A stretch of DNA of 64,000 bases, taken from NCBI GenBank assembly GCA_021323535.1, contig JAJONO010000008.1, forward strand, positions 1 to 64,000, given 5' to 3'. Origin of the DNA: Bacteroidota bacterium (GTDB taxonomy: Bacteria; Bacteroidota; Bacteroidia; B-17B0; Aurantibacillaceae). Both the position numbers and the translations under genes were made by a program. Under the pieces are notes generated by a model that saw only the letters and a program-made list of their open reading frames with translations, was not told where the DNA came from and did no database searches. Of the stretch, positions 43,580 through 53,567 are shown piece after piece; the stretch's first letter is position 1, and each line of letters begins with the position of its first letter.

Positions 43580-43610
43580 TAAAGTTAAATCATTTAACGC
43601 AGAACGCAAA
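43580..43610 (-). promoter_or_regulatory. Promoter of the CHU_C adhesin gene
   Basis: TTTG (43607-43610) then, after 19 bases, TAACTTTA (43580-43587) on the minus strand, one base from consensus. The Shine-Dalgarno AAGGAG (43573-43578) and the GTG follow closely. Confidence 0.55.
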
Positions 43611-43716
43611 AGTTTATTGGGTCAAAAAGCGCCAGTTATGAAATTATTTCGGCCACTTTTAGATGAATTTAACAGGTAAAAGTTTAAGCCAACTGAAACG
43701 CAAGCTATATGAGGAT

Positions 43717-46578
43717 CTAATTCCTGAAAATACGGATCACTTTTTGGCCTTCGGCCGAATTGATTTTAAGAAGGTAAACACCTGCCGCTTTATCCGAAAG
43801 ATCGATTTGATAGTTTTCAGATTTCGGTGACTCTATCATTATTAATTCTCCAATACTGTTGTACACCGAAATTATTGACGATACGGGCAGTTGGCTAACG
43901 GTAATATATTTGTTTGTTGGATTAGGGTATACTTTAATTTCATTTAAAAGAGCTTCGTTTTCCTGCATGCCAATGGTTGAACAAACGTCCATTGAAACTG
44001 TAATTACCGCAGTATTGATGCAGCCATAAGGAGAAATCCCATATACTGTATACGTTGTTGTTACGGTAGGATTTACAACCGTGCTTGCGCCGTTGGCTCC
44101 GTTGCTCCAGCTATATGAAGGAACACCGGCGGCAAATAGCGACACTGTTTCTCCCGGACAAGCCAGTGTTTTACTTGCTGCGACAAGAACGCCTGGTAAA
44201 GGATGAACAGTGACCGTAATAGCAGTTCTTACAGGATTTGGCGTGCAGGTGGCCGCGCCGGCATAATACGTATAGGTTCCTGTTGTAAGTGCTGGTGTAA
44301 CCAATATACTACCACTCTGAACAGGAACAGGAGATGTTGCTGTAGCATACCACGAAATTGATCCTGCACCTGACACAACCAGTGTTGTTGTATTTCCGGT
44401 GCAAATATTTTCTGATCCCGGCGCACTTACATTTGAAGGCTCCAGCGGTGGTGTGCAATCGTAAAACTTTACAATATATCCTTCGGCAAAACCACCATTA
44501 TAATTTGGCTGATAACAATTGGTTGATGCAATATCAGGTGTTGTGTAACTGTCGGTTACACCGGTTGTATACACGTTGTAATTCTGGTCGGTGGCGCAGA
44601 TTCTTCCCACCTCTGTTTGTGCCCCTCCATAATAAGTTCCCCACAGGCGATTTCCATTCGGGTTGAATAAAGCTATAAATCCATCGTAAGCAAATCCTCC
44701 AAAAACAGGTTGATGGCTACCGGGTGTGGCCATCGATGTGCCTCCGCTGCTGCCGGTATACCCCGATAAGTAAACATGATTGGCAGCATTCACCGCGCAA
44801 CCATAACCGGTGTCTTCGCCACCTCCACCATAATAAGTTCCCCACAAGCGCACGCCATTCTTATTGAACTTTACAAGAAAGGCATCCGAATTTCCTCCTG
44901 CGAATAATGTCTGATGAGCGCCGTCAATGGCAATGATATTGCCCGTGCCATAAGTATCTGTTTTTCCCGACATGTAAACATTATCATTTTTATCGATGGC
45001 GCAACCATAACCAAGATCGTTACCGGTTCCGCCATAATACGTTCCCCAGAGGCGTACACCACTTGAAGTGAACTTGGTAAGAAAACCATCCCAACCATTT
45101 CCCGCAAAAGCGTGAGTGGTTTGATGTGCCCCGGGAGTAGAAATGTTTACCGTGCTGTTAGTGTGGCCCGCCATATAAACATTTCCTTCAGAATCTACCG
45201 CTACACCATGGCCAATATCCACATCGGTAGCGCCATAAAATGTTCCCCAGTCGCGCACGCCACTCGGATGAAATTTGACAAGAAAGGCCTCTTCAAATCC
45301 ATAAGAAGCGGTCTGGTGAGCGCCAGGACTCGCGATGATGCTTCCCTGCGCTTTTGTTTTGCCAGTCATGTAAACATTACCAAGCTGATCGGTGGCGCAG
45401 CAATGCGCGGCATCTTCGTTATTGCCTCCGTAATAAGTACCCCATTGGCGAACACCAGAAGAATTAAATTTTACGAGAAACGCATCCCAGTTTCCGCCGT
45501 GAACATTCTGATGTCCGCCCGATGCTATAACATTGGTTGCGCCTGTGAGCGTTTGTCCGCACAGAAAAACATTGCCTGCAAGATCGGTGGCGCATCCCCA
45601 ACCAATATCGCGCGCGTTTCCTCCGTAATAAGTTGCCCACAAACGAAAACCTGTGCCTTTAAATTTAGCCACGTATGCAGCTTCTAAACCACCTCCATGT
45701 GTGGATTGATGACTTCCTACAGTAGCAATAAATGTTCCGGCCTGGCTTGTAGAATAACCCGCAAAAAAAATGTTACCAAAATTATCGGTGGCGCATCCCA
45801 TTCCAACATCGTCGCCGCTTCCTCCATAGTAAGAGCCCCAAATACGAACGCCAGGATCGATGATCAAAGAGAGGGAGGGGTCATACGCAGGAATTGAAAA
45901 GCTGACGATGTTGTTTTCAATTTTCCAGAAAGCTTTAAGAGCTTTTCCATTTTGTGTGACGTAAGGGGTTTCTTCAACAATTTCGCCGAGCAGTGTTTTG
46001 ATAATGAGTTCGCCTCTGGAATTAATACTTATTTTTTTGGCGCCATTGATCTGAAGTTTTATGTTTTTGTATCCGGCTCCCGCCGAAACCAGGTAATCGT
46101 ATTTAAGATGCCCGTTCTTTTCGTACCACTTAAGATCAATACCGTTGTAAAGATTTTTATAGATGATTTGATTATACGAATGAACGTTGTGAACCCCGCC
46201 TGGACAAACATCAAAATAATAATTGGTATGATCTTCTGAAGAATTTCCTAATAGAACCTCGGTGTTTGTATTTGTATTGAGCCAGTTGATATCGGTACGG
46301 TAAACAGTGTATCTGTCAACAACCTTATGTTTTTTTCCAGTGGTAAAATCGTCTTCTTCGCTGAATTGATCAATTCTGTATTGCTGATAACTTACCCCGT
46401 TTTTCTTAAAGTGAAAAGTTAGATTTCCGTCGTTGGCACCAAAGAGAACATCGGAACGAACTTGATTATTCTGATCTGAAAACTGGCCTTTATTCTCAAT
46501 GAATAAAAAAGAAGTTTTATTGTCGCGCGAAAAAATGAGGACAGGAACAAATACTATGAGAAAAACAATTTTCCGCAT
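43717..46578 (-). CDS. T9SS cargo with DUF7948 and seven SBBP beta-propeller repeats (copy 2)
   Basis: 953 residues. After the signal peptide comes a DUF7948 domain (SFLFIENKGQFSDQNNQ; LTFHFKKNGVSYQQYRID), then a seven-bladed propeller made of SBBP repeats, each with a W-G-T-Y-Y-G-G turn; I count seven (one reads WGTFYGATDVD, one WATYYGGN). An Ig-like segment with GATPSY-like VPSYSWSNGANGA follows and the sorting domain IKVYPNPTNKYITVSQ ends it. Surface protein; ligand unknown. Fourteen bases separate it from copy 1, so they are co-transcribed. Confidence 0.9.
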   Translation of the reverse strand: MRKIVFLIVFVPVLIFSRDNKTSFLFIENKGQFSDQNNQVRSDVLFGANDGNLTFHFKKNGVSYQQYRIDQFSEEDDFTTGKKHKVVDRYTVYRTDINWLNTNTNTEVLLGNSSEDHTNYYFDVCPGGVHNVHSYNQIIYKNLYNGIDLKWYEKNGHLKYDYLVSAGAGYKNIKLQINGAKKISINSRGELIIKTLLGEIVEETPYVTQNGKALKAFWKIENNIVSFSIPAYDPSLSLIIDPGVRIWGSYYGGSGDDVGMGCATDNFGNIFFAGYSTSQAGTFIATVGSHQSTHGGGLEAAYVAKFKGTGFRLWATYYGGNARDIGWGCATDLAGNVFLCGQTLTGATNVIASGGHQNVHGGNWDAFLVKFNSSGVRQWGTYYGGNNEDAAHCCATDQLGNVYMTGKTKAQGSIIASPGAHQTASYGFEEAFLVKFHPSGVRDWGTFYGATDVDIGHGVAVDSEGNVYMAGHTNSTVNISTPGAHQTTHAFAGNGWDGFLTKFTSSGVRLWGTYYGGTGNDLGYGCAIDKNDNVYMSGKTDTYGTGNIIAIDGAHQTLFAGGNSDAFLVKFNKNGVRLWGTYYGGGGEDTGYGCAVNAANHVYLSGYTGSSGGTSMATPGSHQPVFGGFAYDGFIALFNPNGNRLWGTYYGGAQTEVGRICATDQNYNVYTTGVTDSYTTPDIASTNCYQPNYNGGFAEGYIVKFYDCTPPLEPSNVSAPGSENICTGNTTTLVVSGAGSISWYATATSPVPVQSGSILVTPALTTGTYTYYAGAATCTPNPVRTAITVTVHPLPGVLVAASKTLACPGETVSLFAAGVPSYSWSNGANGASTVVNPTVTTTYTVYGISPYGCINTAVITVSMDVCSTIGMQENEALLNEIKVYPNPTNKYITVSQLPVSSIISVYNSIGELIMIESPKSENYQIDLSDKAAGVYLLKINSAEGQKVIRIFRN

Positions 46579-46592
46579 GTTCCGTTTTTCGT

Positions 46593-49481
46593 TTAGTGTT
46601 TAATGATTTTCTTAGTGAATTGATTATCCGGGGAAATAACTTTAATGAAATATGTTCCGGGAGGAAATTCGCTCAGATCAAAATCCATATTAACCGATGA
46701 TGATTTTCTGCTTAGAATTATTTCTCCAAGAACATTGTAAACCGACACCGATGATGAAGGCGGAAGATTGCTCACCGTTAAATTTTTTCCAACAGGATTC
46801 GGATACACTTTTATTCCACTTACATTCTTATAGTTTTCTTCTACTCCTATTGTAGGGCAAACACTCATTGAAATGGTTATTGTGGCAGTGCCGGTACAAC
46901 CAAAGGCCGAAGCCCCGGTTACCGTATATGTTGTATTAACAGTTGGACTCACAATTGTGCTTGATCCGTTGCCACCGCTGCTCCAAGTATATGATGGCAC
47001 TCCTGAAGCGTACAGGGTTACTGTTTCGCCCGGACAAGACAATGTTTTACTTGCTGCTGTAAAAACAGATGGTATTGGATGAACCGTTACAACAATGGCA
47101 CTTCTGATCGGATTTGGCGTACATGTTGCAGCACCTGCATAATAAGTATAGGTTCCTGTTGTTAGAACGGGGGTTACAAAAGTTGTTCCGGTAAGAATAG
47201 GGCTTGGCGAAGTAGCAGTTGCATACCAGCTGATAATACCGGTACCTGTTGCATTTACTGTTGTGCTGTTTCCTGTACAAATGCTCTGACTGCCCGGCTG
47301 GCTCGCATTTGCAGGAGACAATGGCGGTGTACAATCATAGAACTTTGCGAAAAATCCATCCGAAAAACCTAATCCGTAATTTCCCTGATGCGCATTGGTT
47401 GAAGCAATGTCGGGTGTTGTGAAACTATCTGTCAGGCCTGATATATAAACGTTATAATTGTTATCTGTCGTACAGAAATTTCCGATCTCTGTATTGGCGC
47501 CACCATAATAACTTCCCCATTGACGAACACCGTTAGGAGAGAAAAGAACCAGGAACGCGTCGAAAGGACTTCCGCCATAAACAGGTTGGTGGCTGCCCGG
47601 GGTAGCAATAACTGTTCCTGTTGAGGAACCTGTGAATCCTGAAAGATAAGGATAACCCAATACGTTTACGGCGCAGCTGTACCCAACATCATCGCCACTA
47701 CCTCCATAATAAGTTCCCCATTGACGGGCACCAACTGAGTTGAACTTTACAAGAAAAGCGTCGAAGTTTCCACCACCATTTGTGGTTTGATGACTTCCAT
47801 CAATAGCTATGGCATTACCGGTGTTTCCGCTGTTGGTTTTTCCTGACATAAAAATACCGCTTCCATCAGCAGTTACAGCGCAACCGTAACCAAGATCGTC
47901 ACTTGTTCCACCATAATAACTTCCAAAAACCTGTACCCCACTGTTGGTAAATTTGGTTACAAAACCATCCCATCCGCCGCCGCCGTTAGAGTGCGCAGTT
48001 TGATGCGTTCCGGGAGTAGAAATATTTACTGTACTATTCGTGTGCCCCACCAGGTAGATATTTCCCTGGTTGTCGGAATCAAGGCCATAGCCAACATCCG
48101 CGCCTTCACCACCAAAATATGTTCCCCACACACGGTCGCCGTTTGCATTGAATTTTACAAGAAAAGCATCTTCCGAGCCGCCATACTGTCCCTGGTGACT
48201 TCCGGGAGTAGCAATGATCGTTCCATTGGCAACGCTTGTTTTCCCGGTTAAATACGAATTTCCATAAATATCGGTGGTGCAGCTATAACCAAATTCAATT
48301 AGATTGTTTCCGTAATATGTTCCCCATTGACGAACGCCCGAGCTGTTGAATTTTACAAGGAAGGCATCCCAATTTCCGCCATGAGCTGTCTGATGTCCAT
48401 TTGAAGATGCAATTACCCCTGGCGTTGATGTGATGGAATGTCCGCACAGAAATACATTTCCTGCATTATCAGTTGCACATCCAAATCCAATATCGCGAGC
48501 GTTTCCGCCGTAATAGGTTCCCCATAACCGCACGCCCGTATTCTTGAATTTGACAACAAAAGCATTTTCAAGACCACCGCCATGCGTTGTCTGGTGGCTT
48601 CCAACTGTGGCTATAGACGTTCCGCTACCCTGGGTCATGGAGTAACCTGCAAAATAAATGTTTCCGAAATTATCCGCAGAGCCTGCTGTACCGACATCGT
48701 CGCTACCGCCGCCATAATAGGTCCCCCAGATGCGCACACCCGGGTCAATCAGCAATGGCAGTGATTTATTGTATGAAGGAATATCGAAACTAACTACGTT
48801 TTTATTCAGTTTCCAATAGGCTTTAATGGCTTTTCCATTCTGAAGTACATAAGGAGCTTCCTCAACAATTTCTCCCAATGGTGTTTTAATCATGAGTTCA
48901 CCGTTCTTATTGAGCCACATTTTTTCAGCGCCGGTAAATTTTAATTTTATCTGTGAAGGGTCCGCTCCTGCGGCTACAATGTAATCGTACTTTAAATGCC
49001 CGTCTTTCTGATACCATTTCAGATCAATACCATTGTAAATATTCTGATAAGTAATGTCGGCGTATGATTTAACGTTGTGAACACCGTTAGGGCAAACATC
49101 GCTGTAATAATTGCTGTAACCTTCGGTTATTTCGCCAAATTTAAAATGAGGGTTTGTGTTAGCGCCGGGCCAACTAATGTCCAGGCGGTAAATGGTGGTT
49201 TGGTCGGCATAACGCGTCATTTTCTCTGAACGTGGATCTTTTTCTTCCGTCCATTTATCTACGCGGTATTGCTGGTAGCTGATACCATTTGCCTTCATGT
49301 GAAATGTAAGCACTCCATCCCCGGCCGTGAAAAGGATATCCGGCCGCGGCTTATTAAACTGATCGCCAATCTGTCCTTTGTTTTCGGTAAAATAAAGGTC
49401 GTTTTTGAGGCCATTGAAATTGCCTGCAAAAAAAACAGATGAGCAGAATAACCAGGAAAGGGTAAGTACGTGTTTTTTCAT
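46593..49481 (-). CDS. T9SS cargo with DUF7948 and seven SBBP beta-propeller repeats (copy 1)
   Basis: 962 residues, tandem paralogue of the next gene on the strand. Same layout: signal MKKHVLTLSWLFCSSVFFAG, DUF7948 (LYFTENKGQIGDQFNK), seven W-G-T-Y-Y-G-G propeller repeats, Ig-like region VPSYTWSSGGNGSST and the sorting domain IKVYPNPVGKNLTVSN. One blade is degenerate (WGTYYGNNLIEFGYSC). The close similarity over the full length points to a recent duplication. First gene of the pair; its promoter must lie in 49482-49560. Confidence 0.9.
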   Translation of the reverse strand: MKKHVLTLSWLFCSSVFFAGNFNGLKNDLYFTENKGQIGDQFNKPRPDILFTAGDGVLTFHMKANGISYQQYRVDKWTEEKDPRSEKMTRYADQTTIYRLDISWPGANTNPHFKFGEITEGYSNYYSDVCPNGVHNVKSYADITYQNIYNGIDLKWYQKDGHLKYDYIVAAGADPSQIKLKFTGAEKMWLNKNGELMIKTPLGEIVEEAPYVLQNGKAIKAYWKLNKNVVSFDIPSYNKSLPLLIDPGVRIWGTYYGGGSDDVGTAGSADNFGNIYFAGYSMTQGSGTSIATVGSHQTTHGGGLENAFVVKFKNTGVRLWGTYYGGNARDIGFGCATDNAGNVFLCGHSITSTPGVIASSNGHQTAHGGNWDAFLVKFNSSGVRQWGTYYGNNLIEFGYSCTTDIYGNSYLTGKTSVANGTIIATPGSHQGQYGGSEDAFLVKFNANGDRVWGTYFGGEGADVGYGLDSDNQGNIYLVGHTNSTVNISTPGTHQTAHSNGGGGWDGFVTKFTNSGVQVFGSYYGGTSDDLGYGCAVTADGSGIFMSGKTNSGNTGNAIAIDGSHQTTNGGGNFDAFLVKFNSVGARQWGTYYGGSGDDVGYSCAVNVLGYPYLSGFTGSSTGTVIATPGSHQPVYGGSPFDAFLVLFSPNGVRQWGSYYGGANTEIGNFCTTDNNYNVYISGLTDSFTTPDIASTNAHQGNYGLGFSDGFFAKFYDCTPPLSPANASQPGSQSICTGNSTTVNATGTGIISWYATATSPSPILTGTTFVTPVLTTGTYTYYAGAATCTPNPIRSAIVVTVHPIPSVFTAASKTLSCPGETVTLYASGVPSYTWSSGGNGSSTIVSPTVNTTYTVTGASAFGCTGTATITISMSVCPTIGVEENYKNVSGIKVYPNPVGKNLTVSNLPPSSSVSVYNVLGEIILSRKSSSVNMDFDLSEFPPGTYFIKVISPDNQFTKKIIKH

Positions 49482-49829
49482 TGTGAGTTCAAAATGTATA
49501 ATTCAAGGATAAAATCCAATGAACTGATTGGTTAGGAGAGGCCAAAAAGTCACGGACTAAAATTACTAAAAAAATCACGAAAAACCTTAAAAATTAAGTA
49601 GTTGAATGCAAAAAAATTAAAATATTGTTGTTGATATATTTTGTGTTTTGAATGAGTATAAAGCCGTGTTTGGTTAGTGTTTAAGGGGTTAAAGTTAGTG
49701 GTCTATGATAAAGGGCCGTTCATGGGTATATTTTTTGAGCAGATGAGTTGACAAAAATAATTGGTCGCTTTTACTTCTAAGCAATCTTTATTTGTATTAA
49801 TTTTGAACCCTGTTAATTAAAACCCAATA
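49482..49829. other. Divergent intergenic region between the propeller genes and kup
   Basis: A/T-rich, no gene visible. For the minus-strand propeller operon ACATTTTG with TTGG 18 bases upstream is a possible promoter near 49493-49523. For kup TTTATTTG at about 49785-49792 with TTGG further upstream is similar to the consensus, but neither is a clean match. No repeat or strong stem seen. Confidence 0.35.
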
Positions 49830-51815
49830 ATGGGACACCACGGAAACGGCCACAGCAATCTCAACAAAATCACTCTCGGTGGCTTAATTGTAACTCTAGG
49901 AATTATTTACGGCGATATTGGAACTTCTCCTTTATACGTAATGAAAGCTATTGTGGGCGATAAGCCTATTGATAAGCTGGTTATCATTGGCGCCATGTCG
50001 CTAGTATTCTGGACCATCACACTTCAAACCACGATTAAGTATGTCATATTTACATTGCGTGCCGATAACAAAGGTGAGGGTGGTATTTTTTCTCTTTACG
50101 CTTTAATAAAAAAAGCAAAACGTAAGTGGCTCATTTTTCCGGCTATCATTGGAGGATGTTGTATTCTTGGTGAAGGTATTATTACACCTCCTATCTCGGT
50201 GGCATCTGCTGTAGAGGGATTGCGAATGCTTCCAGCGTTCAGTCATATTAAAACCGTTCCTATTGTATTGGGAATTATTACTCTCTTATTTTTTATTCAG
50301 CAATTTGGTACTAAGTTCCTCGGAAGATTTTTTGGCCCCATCATGCTTGTATACTTTATTATGCTGGGTGTTTTTGGAGTGATTGGGTTAAGCCATGACT
50401 TTACAGTTCTCAAAGCTTTAAATCCTTATTACGGAATTAACCTTTTAATTGCTCATCCCGGCGCGTTCTGGTTACTAGGGGCCGTGTTCCTTTGTACTAC
50501 CGGAGCCGAAGCGCTTTATTCAGATATGGGTCATTGCGGGCGACAGAATATCCGCATCAGCTGGATCTTTGTAAAAGCCATGCTCGTTCTTAATTACATG
50601 GGACAAACCGCATGGCTTGTTGCACACGACGCTGAAAAACTTAACGGTAGAATTCCTTTTTATACCATTATGCCGGAATGGTTCCTTCCCGCGGGAGTTA
50701 TCATTGCTACAGTAGCCGCAGTTGTTGCCAGCCAGGCTCTCATCAGTGGGTCGTTTACGTTAATAAACGAAGCCATGCGACTCAACTTCTGGCCGAAAGT
50801 AAAAATTAAATATCCTACCGAATTAAAAGGACAAATGTACATTCCAAGCATTAACTGGCTGTTGTATGCAGGATGTATTTTCATTGTGTTGTTCTTCAGA
50901 GAATCTTCTAACATGGAGGCGGCTTACGGTTTAACGATCATTTTAGGAATGATCATGTCGTCAAGGCTACTTGCTTTTTTCATGTATATTAAAAAATATC
51001 CGAAACCATTCTGGATCGTTTTTGTACTCACTTATATTGTTGTTGAAGGCGCGTTTCTTGTTGCCAATTTTGAGAAATTCCCCAATGGTGGTTACATTAC
51101 ACTGATCATTGCACTTATTCTTGCCGGTGTTATGGGAAGCTGGTACATTGCTAAATCAATCCGCCAGCGTTACGTGGAACTTGTTCCGCTCGATAACTAC
51201 AAACAAATGCTCGTGGATTTAAGTGGCGACCCTTCTATACAGAAATACGCTACGCACCTGGTTTACATGACCAGCGCCAATGATCCGAACATGATCGAAT
51301 CGAAAGTGATTTATTCTATTCTACAGAAACGACCAAAGAAAGCGGATATTTATTGGTTTGTTCATGTGGATGTAGTAGATGAGCCTTATCGAATGGAATA
51401 CAAAGTGACTCACATTGCGAACGAAGATATTATCCGTGTTGATTTCAGGATCGGATTCCGTATAGCGCCGCGCGTTAATCTTATGTTCCGTAAGGTTGTG
51501 GCCGACATGGTAAAGAATAAAGAAGTGGATATTACCAGTCGTTACGAATCACTCAATAAAAATAATGTGATCGGCGATTTCAAATTTGTGGTTCTTGAGA
51601 AATTCCTTTCTTATGAAAATGACGATCTGCCTTTCTTCGAGAAATTAATTCTGAATACTTATTTCTTATTGAAACGCTTCAGCTTAAGTGAAGCCCGCGC
51701 TTTTGGTCTCGATAGCAGTTCCGTTAAAGTAGAAAAGTTCCCGATGCTGATCGGCCCTCCGAAAGAATTAATTCTTAAGAGGCTTGATACACCAACCATG
51801 AATCAGGTGAAGTAA
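49830..51815 (+). CDS. kup: KUP family potassium uptake protein
   Basis: 661 residues, usual length. The start LIVTLGIIYGDIGTSPLYVM is the KUP signature, with GEGGIFSLYALI and LGEGIITPPISVASAVEGL following. About twelve membrane helices to residue 430, then a cytoplasmic domain of about 230 residues with FKFVVLEKFLSYENDDLPFF. It is a proton-coupled K+ importer of the inner membrane. The DNA upstream has no c-di-AMP riboswitch that I can see. Single gene, convergent with purH six bases away. Confidence 0.95.
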   Translation: MGHHGNGHSNLNKITLGGLIVTLGIIYGDIGTSPLYVMKAIVGDKPIDKLVIIGAMSLVFWTITLQTTIKYVIFTLRADNKGEGGIFSLYALIKKAKRKWLIFPAIIGGCCILGEGIITPPISVASAVEGLRMLPAFSHIKTVPIVLGIITLLFFIQQFGTKFLGRFFGPIMLVYFIMLGVFGVIGLSHDFTVLKALNPYYGINLLIAHPGAFWLLGAVFLCTTGAEALYSDMGHCGRQNIRISWIFVKAMLVLNYMGQTAWLVAHDAEKLNGRIPFYTIMPEWFLPAGVIIATVAAVVASQALISGSFTLINEAMRLNFWPKVKIKYPTELKGQMYIPSINWLLYAGCIFIVLFFRESSNMEAAYGLTIILGMIMSSRLLAFFMYIKKYPKPFWIVFVLTYIVVEGAFLVANFEKFPNGGYITLIIALILAGVMGSWYIAKSIRQRYVELVPLDNYKQMLVDLSGDPSIQKYATHLVYMTSANDPNMIESKVIYSILQKRPKKADIYWFVHVDVVDEPYRMEYKVTHIANEDIIRVDFRIGFRIAPRVNLMFRKVVADMVKNKEVDITSRYESLNKNNVIGDFKFVVLEKFLSYENDDLPFFEKLILNTYFLLKRFSLSEARAFGLDSSSVKVEKFPMLIGPPKELILKRLDTPTMNQVK

Positions 51816-51821
51816 TTTAGC

Positions 51822-53348
51822 TTAGTGCTTAAAGTGACGAACACCTGTCATAACCATGCTCATTCCGGCTTTGTTACAATAATCGATACTATCTTTATCT
51901 TTGATTGATCCGCCGGGTTGAATTACCGCGGTAATTCCGGCTTTGTGAGCCAGCTCAACACAATCAGGGAACGGAAAGAAAGCGTCGCTTGCCATAACAG
52001 CGCCTTTGAGATCGAAGCCAAAACTTACAGCTTTCGTGATGGCCTGTTTTAATGCGTCCACGCGTGATGTTTGTCCTGTACCGCTGGCGAGCAATTGTCC
52101 GTTTTTAGCGAAGACAATCGTATTTGATTTGGTATGTTTTACAAGTTTGTTCGCGAATAAAAGGTCTTTTATTTCAGATGTTGTTGGCGTAGCTGTTGTT
52201 ACCGGCTTAAGATCAGCTTCTGTTTCGGTGCGAAGATCTTTATCCTGTTCAATAACTCCGTTCAATAATGTGCGGAACGATTTATTACTCAGTTCTACTT
52301 TATTCTGAATTAAAATAATGCGATTAGCTTTCGATTTTAAAAGTTCAAGTGCGTCTAAATCGTATGCCGGAGCAATAACCACTTCGCAGAATAATTTATT
52401 TACTTCGGTAGCTGTTGCTATGTCAATAGGGCGGTTAGCGATGAGAATTCCTCCGAACGCAGAAACGGGATCGCCTGCTAACGCATCTACATAAGCCTGG
52501 TGAATAGTAGAACGCGAGGCAACGCCACACGCGTTGTTATGTTTAAGAATAGCAAAAGTTGGCTCTTCAAAATCAGCGATCAGAGCAACCGCGGCATCTA
52601 CATCAAGAAGATTATTGTATGATAATTCTTTTCCGTTCAGCTTGGTAAACATCGCATCGAGATTCCCATAGAAAGTTCCCTGCTGATGCGGGTTCTCTCC
52701 GTAACGAAGTATTTGTCCCTGCTGATAACTTTGCTTGAATTGCGAAATATTTTCGGTGCCGTTAAAGTAATTGAAGATGGCCGAATCGTAATGTGATGAT
52801 GTTGCGAATGCTTTTGCAGCGAAACGTTTTCTGTCTCCAATATCAGAACTTCCGTTTTTACTTTCGAGTAAAGTTTGTAATTCGGAATAATCGTTACGTG
52901 AAGACACAATGATCACGTCGTTGAAATTTTTAGCTGCCGCGCGAATAAGAGAAATTCCACCAATGTCTATTTTCTCAATGATATCCTGGTCTTTTGCGCC
53001 ACTGGCCACTGTTTCCTCGAACGGATATAAATCAACGATGACAAGGTCGATATCAGGAATGTTATGTTGTGCTTTTTCTTTTTTGTCGGATTCGTTATCA
53101 CGGCGATTAAGAATTCCTCCGAAGATGGCCGGGTGAAGTGTTTTTACCCTTCCCCCAAAAATTTCGGGATAAGTTGTTACAGAATCAACCGCTGTAACAG
53201 GTATGTTTAGTTTTTCAATGAATGAGAGCGTTCCGCCTGTGCTGTATAATTTTACATTAAGGCTGTGTAATTTTTTAATGATGGGCTCTAAATTGTCTTT
53301 GTAGTAAACAGAAATTAAAGCGCTTTTAATGGTTTTGGTATTGCTCAT
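51822..53348 (-). CDS. purH: Bifunctional AICAR formyltransferase / IMP cyclohydrolase
   Basis: 508 residues from ATG 53348; a TTG at 53366 is possible but poorer. N-terminal IMP cyclohydrolase with SALISVYYKDNLEPI, STGGTLSFIEKLNIPVT, GGRVKTLHPAIFGGIL; C-terminal AICAR transformylase with LRYGENPHQQGTFYG, LLDVDAAVALIADFEEPTFA, and ILKHNNACGVA. It carries out the last two steps of IMP synthesis. With purT it covers two formyl transfers of the pathway. Isolated from other pur genes, separate promoter not clear. Confidence 0.97.
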   Translation of the reverse strand: MSNTKTIKSALISVYYKDNLEPIIKKLHSLNVKLYSTGGTLSFIEKLNIPVTAVDSVTTYPEIFGGRVKTLHPAIFGGILNRRDNESDKKEKAQHNIPDIDLVIVDLYPFEETVASGAKDQDIIEKIDIGGISLIRAAAKNFNDVIIVSSRNDYSELQTLLESKNGSSDIGDRKRFAAKAFATSSHYDSAIFNYFNGTENISQFKQSYQQGQILRYGENPHQQGTFYGNLDAMFTKLNGKELSYNNLLDVDAAVALIADFEEPTFAILKHNNACGVASRSTIHQAYVDALAGDPVSAFGGILIANRPIDIATATEVNKLFCEVVIAPAYDLDALELLKSKANRIILIQNKVELSNKSFRTLLNGVIEQDKDLRTETEADLKPVTTATPTTSEIKDLLFANKLVKHTKSNTIVFAKNGQLLASGTGQTSRVDALKQAITKAVSFGFDLKGAVMASDAFFPFPDCVELAHKAGITAVIQPGGSIKDKDSIDYCNKAGMSMVMTGVRHFKH

Positions 53349-53430
53349 TTTTATAACAAAGGGCAAAGATAGTTGAAGAATTTATGAAAAGGGAGGGGTG
53401 TTATTCTTTTGTGGATTAAATTCCGGAGGG

Positions 53431-53529
53431 TTAACCGCAAAGACGCAAAGTAGTCGCAATGGACGCTATTAATCCAACATTAACAAGGCAATTACGAGCT
53501 TTGCGGAACTCTTTCGCCTTTGCGGTTAA
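53431..53529. repeat. 99-base imperfect inverted repeat (AACCGCAAAG type)
   Basis: TTAACCGCAAAGACGCAAAG (53431-53450) and CTTTCGCCTTTGCGGTTAA (53511-53529) are inverted arms. The middle (GTCGCAATGGACGC ... GAGCTTTGCGG) carries further weaker pairing. Between purH and the DUF72 gene, both of which must start transcription near it. Confidence 0.65.
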
Positions 53530-53567
53530 ATGTTGTGTAATTCCAGGCTTATCCTTAATTTTCGTTT

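Noticed and set aside
45112-45687. 191-codon forward frame inside the SBBP gene
   Set aside because: Antisense to the propeller repeats; length explained by repeat periodicity.
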